In this document: piece after piece, positions 1 to 10,063 of the stretch | Layout: each line of letters opens with the position of its first letter | Numbering within the stretch: position 1 is the first letter of the stretch | Assembly: GCF_947507565.1 (NCBI RefSeq) | Contig: NC_089177.1 | Coordinates: forward strand, 2,168,648-2,232,647 | From: Oscarella lobularis | Taxonomy: Eukaryota; Porifera; Homoscleromorpha; Homosclerophorida; Oscarellidae | Direction: 5' to 3' | Length of the DNA stretch: 64,000 bases | Notes under the pieces: generated by a model | Seen by the model: only the letters and a program-made list of their open reading frames with translations | Database searches by the model: none | Told to the model about the DNA's origin: nothing | Made by a program: the position numbers and the translations under genes

Positions 1-524
1 GACAAATACGGCAATTTAGAAAGAAAGAGCCGTGGCTTTGTTTCTCTACGCTACCTTCGCTGTCTGGGTCGCGTATCAGTGTCGTTTGACCGTGCATGTC
101 GATCACTAGTCGAGCCTTTCGCTCTTTCTCCCTAACGGGAACAGACAGGCTAATGACTGCTTTGTGTCTAGATATCTTCTCCCGTCTACCTGGTATTGAA
201 CGGGCGAACGCGAACAGCCACTTTGACGCTAGAGATGAGTACAGCTTGAATGTCCACGATCACAGACGCGTTCTTAGCAGACTTACGACTCCGACGTCAT
301 CGAGGCGCGGACAAACGAAACGTTAACGGACGGTATGACAATATTTTAATGTCATCCACGTCCACCCGGATAGCGGAGGCGTGTTTTGGGGCCATTGGAG
401 AAAACGTCACAGCATCCCATCGGCGTCATATCTTTTTCGTGCATAAATAAATAAATAAATAAAGGTGAACACACAATATATCGAAAGGTTTTTGCTGCAG
501 TTCAATTTCTAAGTACATGTGCTA
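1..524. other. Intergenic stretch, no supported gene
   Basis: Two short overlapping ORFs occur here, but neither has recognisable motifs. An ATAA microsatellite (about 443-462) supplies overlapping AATAAA polyadenylation hexamers on the + strand. The region may therefore hold the 3' end of a + strand gene lying outside the window, but nothing confirms this. The 3' UTR of the minus-strand transporter also falls here. Confidence 0.5.
443..462. repeat. ATAA microsatellite
   Basis: Five consecutive ATAA units contain several overlapping AATAAA hexamers and lie about 60 bases beyond the stop codon of the minus-strand transporter gene. Confidence 0.85.
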
Positions 525-3119
525 CTACTGATCACGCATAGTGACCGTGCTGAGACCTCGTAGGAGCAACGTTGGCGGAAGGTCGGCGGTGAACGCTTCG
601 AGATAGTTGAGATACGCCGCGTCGTCATCCGGATCAGTAGGCGGTTCCCACAAGCAGGCGAAGAGGACCTTCGTCAGCGATCCGCCGGAAAAATCTCGCA
701 TCATCTTATTGACGGCAAGAATGGACTCCATTTGATCGACTTGACTGCCGTCTTTCACGTACGACAACGAGTTGGCGTTTCCATCGACGACGACCGGAAT
801 CACGGTCGCCGGTATTCGCACGTCGACCAATCGCCCCTTCAACTTCGCCTCGTTGTCGGCCGCCGTCGCCTCGTCGACGCCGACGGCGAACACGCGTATG
901 CGCGTCGTGCGCTTCCACAGCGGCACCATGTGAAGAACGCAGCCGATTTGGAGCATAAAGTCGCACGTCGCGTCGCCGTAGTCGATATCCGCGTCGACGT
1001 AGCGCGGATCGAGAGGCCAAATGTCGATGTTGCCGACGGCACGACGCGACAGCGTGCTTCGATCGAACGCGCTGAAATTCCTCGCCAATACGACGTCTTT
1101 GTCCAAGAGAAAAAGACAGTCGCGAATAATGGAGACGTATTCGGTGACGCTGATGGTGCGTTCGTCGTCTTGTCTCAGAGGCGGAAATATGTCCGATAGC
1201 GGCGTGACGGATCGTCCGCTTCTCTGCTGTCGTCGCGGTAGCGACGTCTCGATTTTTCCCTCTCGGGGCACGGAGGCGTCGTAGAAGCCCATGACGATCA
1301 TTCGCGGTTTCATTCCGCCGAGTCCCGACGTCATGATGAGAGATTGAGCGCCGAGACGTACGGACTCGGCGAAGGTAACTTCGACGAACGCCTTGATTTT
1401 GGGCATGGCAACGGAGACGTGATCCTGCAGCGATTCCGCATAGCGACGTCGCTGCTCGGCGGCACCGGGACTGTCGAGTTGACCGACGATTACGTGACCG
1501 ATGACGTAGAGTCCTCCCTTCTTCATATCGTTGACGAAATGAACGAGCGACGCGGCGTTGACGCTGCGCGGATTATTGACGAGAAAGAGCACTTGAGGTC
1601 GCCAGAACTTGACGTGCTCGCGACGCGGATCCAGTAGAAGCAGATACTTGCGGACTTGATGGAATATGAGAGCCTGCGATATGTCGCCCCACGATTGATC
1701 GCCGGAGTAGAAGTGTATGAAAACGAACAGAAGCAGCATGACGACGACGGCGACGGCGGCGTAGATTTGATTGACGACGAACATCATGGCGAAAGTCGAA
1801 ATAACGCCGAGAAGTGACGTCACCCAGTGATAGTAACGAAACGTTGGACGAAAGTTGGGCGCCGAAGCGAGTTCGAGAGCGAGACACGCCAAATTCGTTG
1901 CGCTGTAGGACAGAAGAAAGAATCCCGTAGCAAAAGGAGCAACGACGTTGAGTTGTCCAACGGATATAATCGCCTGGACGAGAATCCACGTGATAAAGAT
2001 TGCCATGTAAGGATTGCCGGAGCGCGTTGCGAGCTTGAACGGACGCAATACGATGCCGAAGATGTTATCGTCGGCGACGGCTTTGAGTATGCGCGTCGCG
2101 CCGATGAACGTGCTCAGAGCGGCCGACAAGGTGACGGTGAGCACGCCGGTGGTGACAAGCGGTCCCCAAAAGCTGATCGACTGCATGACGTTGTAGTCGT
2201 TCACGAGAAGAGAACGACTGCAGGTGACGGCGAGGAATATGGAGAAAATTTGATAGATGATGAATGTGAAGAAGCAGGCGACTATTGTGCCGAGTGGAAT
2301 GGATCGACTTGGCTTTGCAAGATCGCCGGACAAATTCGCCCCGGCCATGATTCCCGTGCAGCCGTTGAACAGAACGCCGAAGACGACGGCGAAATCGGCC
2401 TGCTTTCCCGTCGTGTAATCGACCGTGAAATTCGGCATGAGATTATCTACAAACGTATTTCCGGAAAATCCCGTATAATAATACGTCACATTGCCGACGC
2501 TGATTGGACGACTGTCGGTCTTGACAAAAAAATTGATAGCAATCGCCAAGGCGACGACCATGACGACGAGAAATATGACGAACGTCGTCTTGGCGAACAT
2601 TTGGGGTCCGACGAGACAGACGAGCAGACAGAAGATGAGAATAGCCGTTCCGAGAAGATAGTCCCAGCCGCGGCCGTCCGGCAACGTTCGCGCGTAATCG
2701 CCCGATTTGACGCCGAAGCTGCCGACGAGCGCTTCGACGACGCCGAGAACGTAGACGCCCGTCGAAAAGACGTTGGCGAAATAGAAGATGACGCCGATCG
2801 AGCCGCCGAATTCGGGCCCGAGCGCGCGACTAATCATGAAGTAGGCGCCGCCGCCGCGAATTGCGCCGTTCGTCGATATCGCGGCGATTGAGAGCACCGT
2901 CAAGCCGACGATGATGTAGGCGAGTGCGAACATGGCCGCGGCGACGAGTGCGCCCGCTTGTCCGACGATGTAGCCCATGCGAAGGAAGAGAATGACGCTG
3001 AACATGGAGAGGACGCACGGGACGAAGACGCCGAAGAACGTCGAGAGTTTTTTCGGCGGCGGCGAGGACGATTCGTCTTTGGTTCCGGTGATTGCGAGGA
3101 GGTGGTCTGTTTCCGACAT
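525..3119 (-). CDS. SLC12A9: SLC12A9-like cation-chloride cotransporter family protein
   Basis: An intronless 864-residue frame encodes a polytopic APC-superfamily membrane protein. The N-terminus carries KKLSTFFGVFVPCVLSMFSV, then VILFLRMGYIVGQAGAL and ISTNGAIRGGGAYFMISRAL followed by GPEFGGSIG. These are hallmarks of the cation-chloride cotransporter family and closest to the SLC12A9 (CIP1) branch, whose members are about 900 residues long. Around twelve hydrophobic segments occupy residues 30-460. A long hydrophilic C-terminal domain follows, including the conserved FVNDMKKGGLYVIGHV stretch. SLC12A9 modulates ion transport, and its own substrate is poorly defined. Lack of introns in so long a gene is unusual beside its neighbours and could reflect intron loss. 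The family assignment is confident; orthology to SLC12A9 rather than another SLC12 member is very likely. Confidence 0.93.
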   Translation of the reverse strand: MSETDHLLAITGTKDESSSPPPKKLSTFFGVFVPCVLSMFSVILFLRMGYIVGQAGALVAAAMFALAYIIVGLTVLSIAAISTNGAIRGGGAYFMISRALGPEFGGSIGVIFYFANVFSTGVYVLGVVEALVGSFGVKSGDYARTLPDGRGWDYLLGTAILIFCLLVCLVGPQMFAKTTFVIFLVVMVVALAIAINFFVKTDSRPISVGNVTYYYTGFSGNTFVDNLMPNFTVDYTTGKQADFAVVFGVLFNGCTGIMAGANLSGDLAKPSRSIPLGTIVACFFTFIIYQIFSIFLAVTCSRSLLVNDYNVMQSISFWGPLVTTGVLTVTLSAALSTFIGATRILKAVADDNIFGIVLRPFKLATRSGNPYMAIFITWILVQAIISVGQLNVVAPFATGFFLLSYSATNLACLALELASAPNFRPTFRYYHWVTSLLGVISTFAMMFVVNQIYAAVAVVVMLLLFVFIHFYSGDQSWGDISQALIFHQVRKYLLLLDPRREHVKFWRPQVLFLVNNPRSVNAASLVHFVNDMKKGGLYVIGHVIVGQLDSPGAAEQRRRYAESLQDHVSVAMPKIKAFVEVTFAESVRLGAQSLIMTSGLGGMKPRMIVMGFYDASVPREGKIETSLPRRQQRSGRSVTPLSDIFPPLRQDDERTISVTEYVSIIRDCLFLLDKDVVLARNFSAFDRSTLSRRAVGNIDIWPLDPRYVDADIDYGDATCDFMLQIGCVLHMVPLWKRTTRIRVFAVGVDEATAADNEAKLKGRLVDVRIPATVIPVVVDGNANSLSYVKDGSQVDQMESILAVNKMMRDFSGGSLTKVLFACLWEPPTDPDDDAAYLNYLEAFTADLPPTLLLRGLSTVTMRDQ

Positions 3120-3256
3120 GTTTTTTGCGTTTTTCGAATTCCTACGCAGCGATAGAACGAAGTAATTCCCAGTCGGCCGGCCCGTCCACAGTCACTTAGG
3201 CGTCATGTGACGTGAGACTTTCTGTCACGTGAGCAGGCCACACAACAACTACCGGT

Positions 3257-6237
3257 ATGTGGCGGTTCATTGTTGCAGCTATTGTTTGCGTCTGTTTCTC
3301 CACTTTTGTCGAAAGTCAGTCGTGCCAAATTCAGTCATCAGTTACATTACACTGCTTGCATTGGTCTTCATGTCAATATGGCAGTCAGGGTCGATTGTGC
3401 TATTATCGATACTGGTGCTGCTACACCAACGGCAACTGCAGATATGAAATCCTGTATGTTACAGTAACAATTAGGATTCAGTCTTGTCCGCTTTCGTGTC
3501 CCTCTGGACATTTAAGGCCAAGTGTTACTTATGAGGTCAGATAACCAAAGTTGACTGAGCAAAGACGAAAAAATCACTCGTTTTTAGTCACTTCCTAATT
3601 ACAGTGGTGTCAGAATAGCACGAGTCTCTTGTCCATCAACTACAACGCTGCTCAACAGCTGTTGCGGTACTGTAACTTGCGGCACATCTATTCTCCATTG
3701 AAGATCCTGATCTTTAGATCCGTGTCGTGGACGCTGTCGTTCTTATCAAACGTGCAAGTGCATCTCACTGTCCGGAACTGGAACATCGTACTGCAATTGT
3801 GCAGACACGTGCACCAACTATCCGTGCATCAGTCCCAATCAATGCATCTTACAGGAAAGGCCAAATTGCTACAACTCAGCAGGCCAGCGATGTTCTCCTC
3901 AAGCGACATGCATTTGTATATAAAATTAAAAATATCATTTTTATTGCATTGATTTTTTGTTTATTATCAAAGATGCAAAACCCGGAAAGTGTCCTTCTGA
4001 ATTGCTCCAGCGTCCCAGTACCGTTCGTTGTTACAACTTGACAAGTACGTGCCAAACAGACAGCGACTGCAGTGGAAACAAAAAGTGCTGCTCTGATTAT
4101 TGTCGTCGACGATGCATGGAGCCAAACGTTCTAGGCAAGTCTACAATTGACTAGGCAAAATACACAGCTGCAGCGTTTGTTTCTAGATCCTTGTGGCGTC
4201 TACCAGTGCCAAAACCATCAAACTTGTCTATCACAGGGACTCAGTGTTTGCTGCATAAGCGACTGCAGCAAGCAGAATGGCGGCTGTGGAAGCGTCAACA
4301 GCTATCTCTGTCGTCAGCAGTCGTGCCAACCATCGTGTCTTTCCTCGAGGATCATTTGCGAAAGACTTTCAAGAAATTATATTGGTATCTGCGACGCAGA
4401 TCACTTGCTGCTATTTACGTAGATGCGCTTTCTATCTAGTCCTTTCGTCCTGTAGTGCCCGGTTGACCGTAGAGACGTGTCCAAGACCAGACAGAATTGT
4501 GTACCCTAGTACGACCGTTGGCGCTGTCGGTGGCCGCTATTGCAATGTTGTCGCGATGAAAATTACATCAACGCGAGGTCTGTGCTTAAGACTGACGGTT
4601 GCTTCTTGTTTGTCTAGCAGTCAAGTTCAAATCTATGATGGAAATGAATCCAGTCGTGTGCTGTATGACTCCCCTTGCAGAAGGGGAACATCTGTTCTTA
4701 GCTCGTCAGCAATTTTGACTGTAAAAGTAACTCTGAACGCCGGTGTTTGGCACATCACGCCACTTCTCGATCTTCGATACAATGTGGAAGGTAAGCAAAA
4801 GGGTACTTATTTTCTGCAGATTTCAATAATATAATGAGAAGGGTGCCCGACTGATGCTCCTCTTCTTACAACTCAAGTTCCTCGTACAACTCAAGTTCCT
4901 CGTACAACTCAAGTTCCTCGTACAACCCAAGTTCCCGCTGCATCAGCTTTCTGCAACTGCAGCAGACCCTGCGACCAATCATTAGCTGGGCGAGGAGAGT
5001 TGAGTTGCAAGCTTGTGCCAGTCCGAGAAGACGGAGAGAGGTGCTGCACTGTCTATCAGTGTCAAGGTAGCTTAGAACATAAGAAGATTATTTTTAATTC
5101 TCCCCTTGAAGATCCTAAACCCGGAAGGTGTCCTTCCGAATTTTTGCGACGTACTGGCACCATTATCTGCTATGACAGAACAAACGACTGTCAGAAGGAC
5201 AGTGACTGCGGCTGGGGAAAGGAGAAATGTTGCTCTGATTACTGCCGTCGACGATGCATGAAACCAGACGTTGCAGGTGAGTTTTAGATACTTCTCTACA
5301 TTCTATGCGACACATAGCTGCGGTTATAGATCCGTGCGGAGTTTACCAGTGTCGGAAACATCAAGATTGTCTATCGCAGGGCCTCAGCGTTTGCTGCCGT
5401 GCTAACTGCAGTCAGCTTAACGGTGGCTGTGGAAGCGTTGACGACTCTATTTGTCTGCAGCAGTCGTGCCAACCATCGTGTCTTTCCTCAGCGGTGGTCA
5501 GCTGCGAAAGAATTTTGAAAACAGCTATTGGTATCTGGAAACACAGATCAATTGTTTGTCATTTCTTTAGTTGCGTCTCCGTTTAGCTCTGTCGTCCTGT
5601 CGTGCGAAATTTGCACTGACAACGTGCCTGAGATCTGGCAGGATGGTGTATCCTAGTACACATATTGGCGTTGCTAATAGCCGCTACTGCAATGCTGTTT
5701 TGATCAAAATTACATCAACTCGAGGTCTGTGTATTAACCTGACTGTTACTTCTTGTTCACCTAACAGTCGACTTCAAATCTATGATGGAGATGAATCGAG
5801 CAGGGTCCTCTACAGTTCTCATTGCAGGCCCGCCATGTCTTTTCTCAGTTCGTCAGCCGTGGTTACTGCAGTAGTGACTCTGAGGCACGGTGTTTGGCTC
5901 GTGACGCCGCTTTTCGATCTTAGATACCAACAACAAGGTACTTTTATTATTAGCATTACACCGTGTAGAAAATACGTTCAAGTTCTTATATGAAGAGTGC
6001 TATTCTCCAACTGCTACGCCTAATAGTACGGCTACGGCTTTGCCTACTATTTGTGAAAGAAAAGAAGTGACGAAGTTGCCAACAGAGGAACCTACTATGA
6101 CACCTTCAATGGACTGCAGCAAACCCTGTCTCCGAGTCTCTGAATCGCCATCAAAAGAACGCTGCAATTTGATTCCACTTGAAAAAGACACAGAGAAATG
6201 TTGCACTATCTATGGATGTCCAGGTAAATCAGGCTAA
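3257..6237 (+). CDS. Secreted WAP-type/CUB-like cysteine-rich protein, internally duplicated
   Basis: This multi-exon gene begins with a clear signal peptide (MWRFIVAAIVCVCFSTFVES, then QSC). Cysteine-dense exons follow. At about 3973-4135 is a WAP four-disulfide core (KPGKCPSELL, DSDC, KKCCSDYCRRRC). Next come a C-rich unit starting DPCGVYQC (about 4190), a CUB-like domain (about 4455-4790; IYDGNESSRVLY), a TTQVPR linker and a VWC-like unit ending ERCCTVYQC. The same order then repeats: WAP at about 5110-5275, DPCGVYQC unit at about 5327, CUB-like at about 5590-5935, then a Thr-rich linker and a final unit ending EKCCTIYGC. Exons join mostly in phase 1, the usual phase for shuffled extracellular modules. 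It is probably an extracellular matrix or protease-inhibitor-like protein. I do not recognise a named orthologue. The stop at 6237 assumes no further exon. Confidence 0.75.
4868..4936 (+). repeat. 18-bp coding minisatellite (TTQVPR repeat)
   Basis: About 3.8 copies of an 18-base unit encode TTQVPR repeated. They form a Thr/Pro linker between the first CUB-like domain and the VWC-like unit of the WAP/CUB protein. The length is a multiple of three, so copy-number change keeps the frame. Such linkers are usually O-glycosylated (inference). Confidence 0.9.
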
Positions 6238-6410
6238 AATACTCATATACATTATTAGAAAACTGGTTTCTCTCCATAAATTAGAAGAAGAAGGTTCAAG
6301 TTAGTAGATGGAAACGTTTCAATTTTTGTCGTTTTGTTGTTTTTTTTTTGTTTGCACGTACAGTGTGTCGTATGGTACGGGAATCGTTGTGTGGAACCCA
6401 CGTGCACATC

Positions 6411-9400
6411 ATGGCCAACCACGCTGGCTTTGTTCTCACGCTCGACGACGACGATCCCGTTCCTGACGAGGAGGCAGACACAGACGAGGAAGCACGTTGC
6501 TGCTCTTGCTGTATCCGTCACAGACGTCCTTATCGCGAAATTCTAGGAGCGTCGTTCGATCGCCAGCACGAGACGAAGAAAACAGACGCACGAAGCGAAA
6601 GCTTTCAATGCCGACTTTCAGTTCTCTATTGGCGAGACCGATTTCACTTCCGATACGTGGGCAATCGGGGCCGATGTACGGGAAGCGGCGAAGGGAAAGG
6701 TAGGGCCGTCTGGCGAACTCTGGAACCGCAGTCTGAGAAGACTTGCCCCGTTTCTTAGACGTCAATTCGTAACCTAGATGAAAACATTCGTCAGAGGATA
6801 GCTGACAGGAAAGCGAAGGTACGATGACACTATGATAGAGGAACATCTACGAAAAAGGGACTGCAGATCGAAGCTCGAAGAAAGAAGAAACAAAAGAAAG
6901 AAGAGGGAAAAGGAGAGGAAAAGCGTGCAGAAAACTCAAAAGAAGAATCGGGAGAAGATGACGACGAGGAAGAAGAAGAAGAAGAAGATGCAGATAGCGA
7001 TGACATGATCGACGACAGTTCTGATGATGAGACAGACAGCGAAACCGAGGTATTTCTTTGTAGATTTATTGTTCCAATTTTCTAATTTAAGTTCTCTAAG
7101 GCTGAAAAAGCGGCCTACTTTGAAGCACCTCCTCCCCTCGTTGAGATGAATTTCACCGACATGAATCTATCGAGACCTCTCTTGAAGGTGGTGAAGTCAG
7201 GCTGCATTTGTGAGCATCTGGGCAATGTTCTCTTTCATCAGGCTATTACCAGTGCGGGATTTACTCATCCTACGCCAGTTCAGGCTGCGGCTATTCCAGT
7301 TGCACTTGCAGGCAAAGACCTGTGCGCCTCTGCAGCAACTGGAACCGGTAATTCAAAATTCTTATCGCTCCACGAGTATCACTTCCTCTAATCAGGAAAG
7401 ACGGCTGCTTTTATATTGCCCGTGCTTGAACGTTTGCTGTTTCGACCAAAGAACGCAGCTGTGACGCGCGTTTTGGTACTAGTTCCAACACGAGAGCTCG
7501 CCGTTCAGGTAAAATAGACCAGAGACAAATAGAGCACGAGATCTCAGTAGCGCTGTCACACACATACATGTCATGCAGTACAACTATCCACGATTGCATT
7601 GACTATTGTGACAGCAACATAAATAAACCCGGTATTATAACCAATAGTCGAAATGATACGGTTTCGTATTGGTGTCGGACCAGGCTGACAACGCATTTTC
7701 TTTCTAAGGTGCACGCGGTTGGAAATACACTGGCTAAAGGCACGGGAGTTCAGTTCTGCCTCGCAACTGGTATGAATTTTGTCAAGGCGACTGTCGCGGA
7801 GAGACGGTGGCTTCTTATTGGACAGGTGGCATGGATCTGAGACGACAGGAAGCGGAATTGAGACGACGGCCTGACATCATTATAGCGACTCCTGGTCGCA
7901 TTATTGATCATCTACGCAACACTCCGTCAATCGATTTGCAGACTATAGAAATACTAATAATAGATGAAGCAGACAGGTACCGGAAGACGTTCAGTATGCG
8001 CATGGTTAACTGATAAAATTATCATAGAATTCTCGACGAGAATTTCGAGGATCAACTAAATGAACTCATTCGATTGACTCCGCGCAATCGACAGACGATG
8101 TTATTTTCTGCCACAATGACTGACGAGGTACGCTCCCCCGATCGCTGGCCGGTCTCCTTTCTTATTCAAAGTCCCCATATCGTTAGGTGAAGGAATTGGC
8201 GCGGCTTTCTTTGAACCAGCCCGTGCGTCTCTTCGTGGACAGCAACACAGACGTCGCCGACAATCTCCAACAGGAATTCCTGCGCATCCGTGCCAGCAGG
8301 GAAGCCGATCGCGAAGCCATTATCACGGGTAATGTCATCAGGCTTCGCGTAGATATGATAAAGAGATTGTCTGTCTAGCCCTTTGTTGTCGATCCTTCAA
8401 TGATCGTTGCTTGGTTTTCCTGCCAACCAAGTGGCAGGCTCATCGTCTTCGAATTGTCCTTGGCTTGCTGGGATTGAGTGTCGGCGAGCTCCACGGCAGT
8501 CTCAGTCAAGCGCAGGTACGTGACGGGATTCCGGCATCGGTTATGATAAAAGGATTCTGGTGCTTCAGCGTCTCGAAGCCTTGCACAAGTTCAAAGAGAA
8601 CGAAATTAGCATTTTGACTGCTACCGACTTGGCAGCCCGAGGCTTGGACATTATTGGCGTTAAGACGGTGAAAATATTGACTTTGGTTGGTCGGGAGTCC
8701 CCGTCACTCTTTGCATATAGGTTATCAATTATAGTATGCCGTCCACGTTTAAACGATATATACACCGCGTCGGTCGAACGGCCAGAGCTGGACGGTGGGG
8801 TCGGGCTGTAACTCTAGTCGGCGAAAAAGACCGCAAATTGTTGAAGGAGATCGTGAAGAAGGCTAAAGTGCCAGTGAAAAGTCGGATCGTTGCTCCAGGT
8901 GCAGGGGTTATCCAAGTCTTTTTTTGTGTGTGTGAAGTTGCCTTCCCAGAGGTTATTCTTAAGTATAAGCAGAAAGTGAATCAGCTTGAAAGTGATGTCA
9001 AAGTTCTGCTAAAGCAGGAGGCAGAGGAAAAAGAGGTGGGCGTATACCGTTTTTGCCCTAAAGTATATCTGTATCGACTCTTTAGATGAAATTTGCTGAA
9101 ATGGAGGTGAGCAAAGCGAAAAACCTTATCGAGCACAAGGAGGAGATATCTCGACGTCCTCAACGAACATGGTTCGAGTCGAGTCAACAGAAACGTAAAG
9201 GTGCGTATTTAAATAACGGTTTTGCTTCATTGGCGATAATTGTATTAGCTAATGTATTAGCTAATGGATTACCCGAGTCTAAGAAAACGCAATTAGATAA
9301 AAAGCGACGATTAGCAAATGGAATTCAAGTAATTACTTCCATAAGGTCCTCAAAGCACCGACACATTTATCGTGATTAGAAGAGCCACGACGACAAAGAG

Positions 9401-9814
9401 CAGTCCAATTTGAGACGAAGCATGGAGTACCAAGCAAGACAAGCAAAGAGAGCAAAGAGAAAGAGACGGTTGAATGCGATGCCCGACGAGACTCCAAATT
9501 CAAATTCAATACTAGTACAGCCAAAGAGAAAGAAGAAGACCAGTAGTCAGTTTGTTTAGTCCCTACTTACAGTATGCATATAGTCGCATCACCGCGTTTA
9601 GCAGAAGTGGGAGGAGGCAAGAGCTTTGAAAGAGAGCTAACCAACACTAGCAAGAAAATGATGAAGGGTTTGAGGTGGGGCTTTAGACTACGAGGCTAAT
9701 GCATAGGCGACTGATCTGTTTCTCGTTAGCAAACGTACTAGCTCCACAATCAAAACAGCAAAAGGCAAGCCCGGAAAGTTCAAATCAAAGAAAAGGTACG
9801 CTGTGCGCAAGTAG
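6411..9814 (+). CDS. DDX27: DDX27/Drs1-type DEAD-box RNA helicase
   Basis: A nucleolar DEAD-box helicase for 60S ribosomal subunit maturation, split into about 14 exons. The acidic N-terminus starts [20 protein letters not shown]. It is followed by KAFNADFQF, the [16 protein letters not shown] helix, a long Glu/Asp tract, and the family signature [13 protein letters not shown]. Helicase motifs appear in order across exons: Q motif ([10 protein letters not shown]), motif I (ATGTGKTAAF, split by an intron), [38 protein letters not shown] and [12 protein letters not shown]-terminal marks of DDX27 are a KQEAEEKE segment, ELTNTSKK and the closing [11 protein letters not shown] before the stop at 9812-9814. 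Between about 6440 and 6600 the reading frame changes without an obvious splice pair, so the second exon boundary is uncertain. Confidence 0.93.
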
Positions 9815-10063
9815 AGTTGTCTAATAATACTGGTACTGAGCAGATACAAGAGAAGATGACAGCTCGAATTAGGAATTGGGTATGGATGAATGGCATGCTT
9901 GTACAGTGTACGCTGTTGGGGGTCGAGCGTGCATGCGTGCGTTGCTCCTATATTCAATGACACGCCTAATTCGATGACCCACCCCTCGACATACTCGCGC
10001 GCGTACAGTACCGTCGATCTGACAGTTGCGATTGCGAAATCATAAAGGGAGGTGTGTCGAAGG
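9815..10063. other. Intergenic/5' flanking region of LRP-like gene
   Basis: About 250 bases separate the DDX27 stop from the likely start of the receptor gene. It must hold the DDX27 3' end and the receptor promoter. No TATA box or other clear element was identified. Confidence 0.4.

Noticed and set aside
1827-2891. 354-codon + strand ORF antisense to the SLC12A9 gene
   Set aside because: It is a shadow of the transporter's coding strand: charged low-complexity residues, no motif, and the minus-strand frame is a clear conserved protein.
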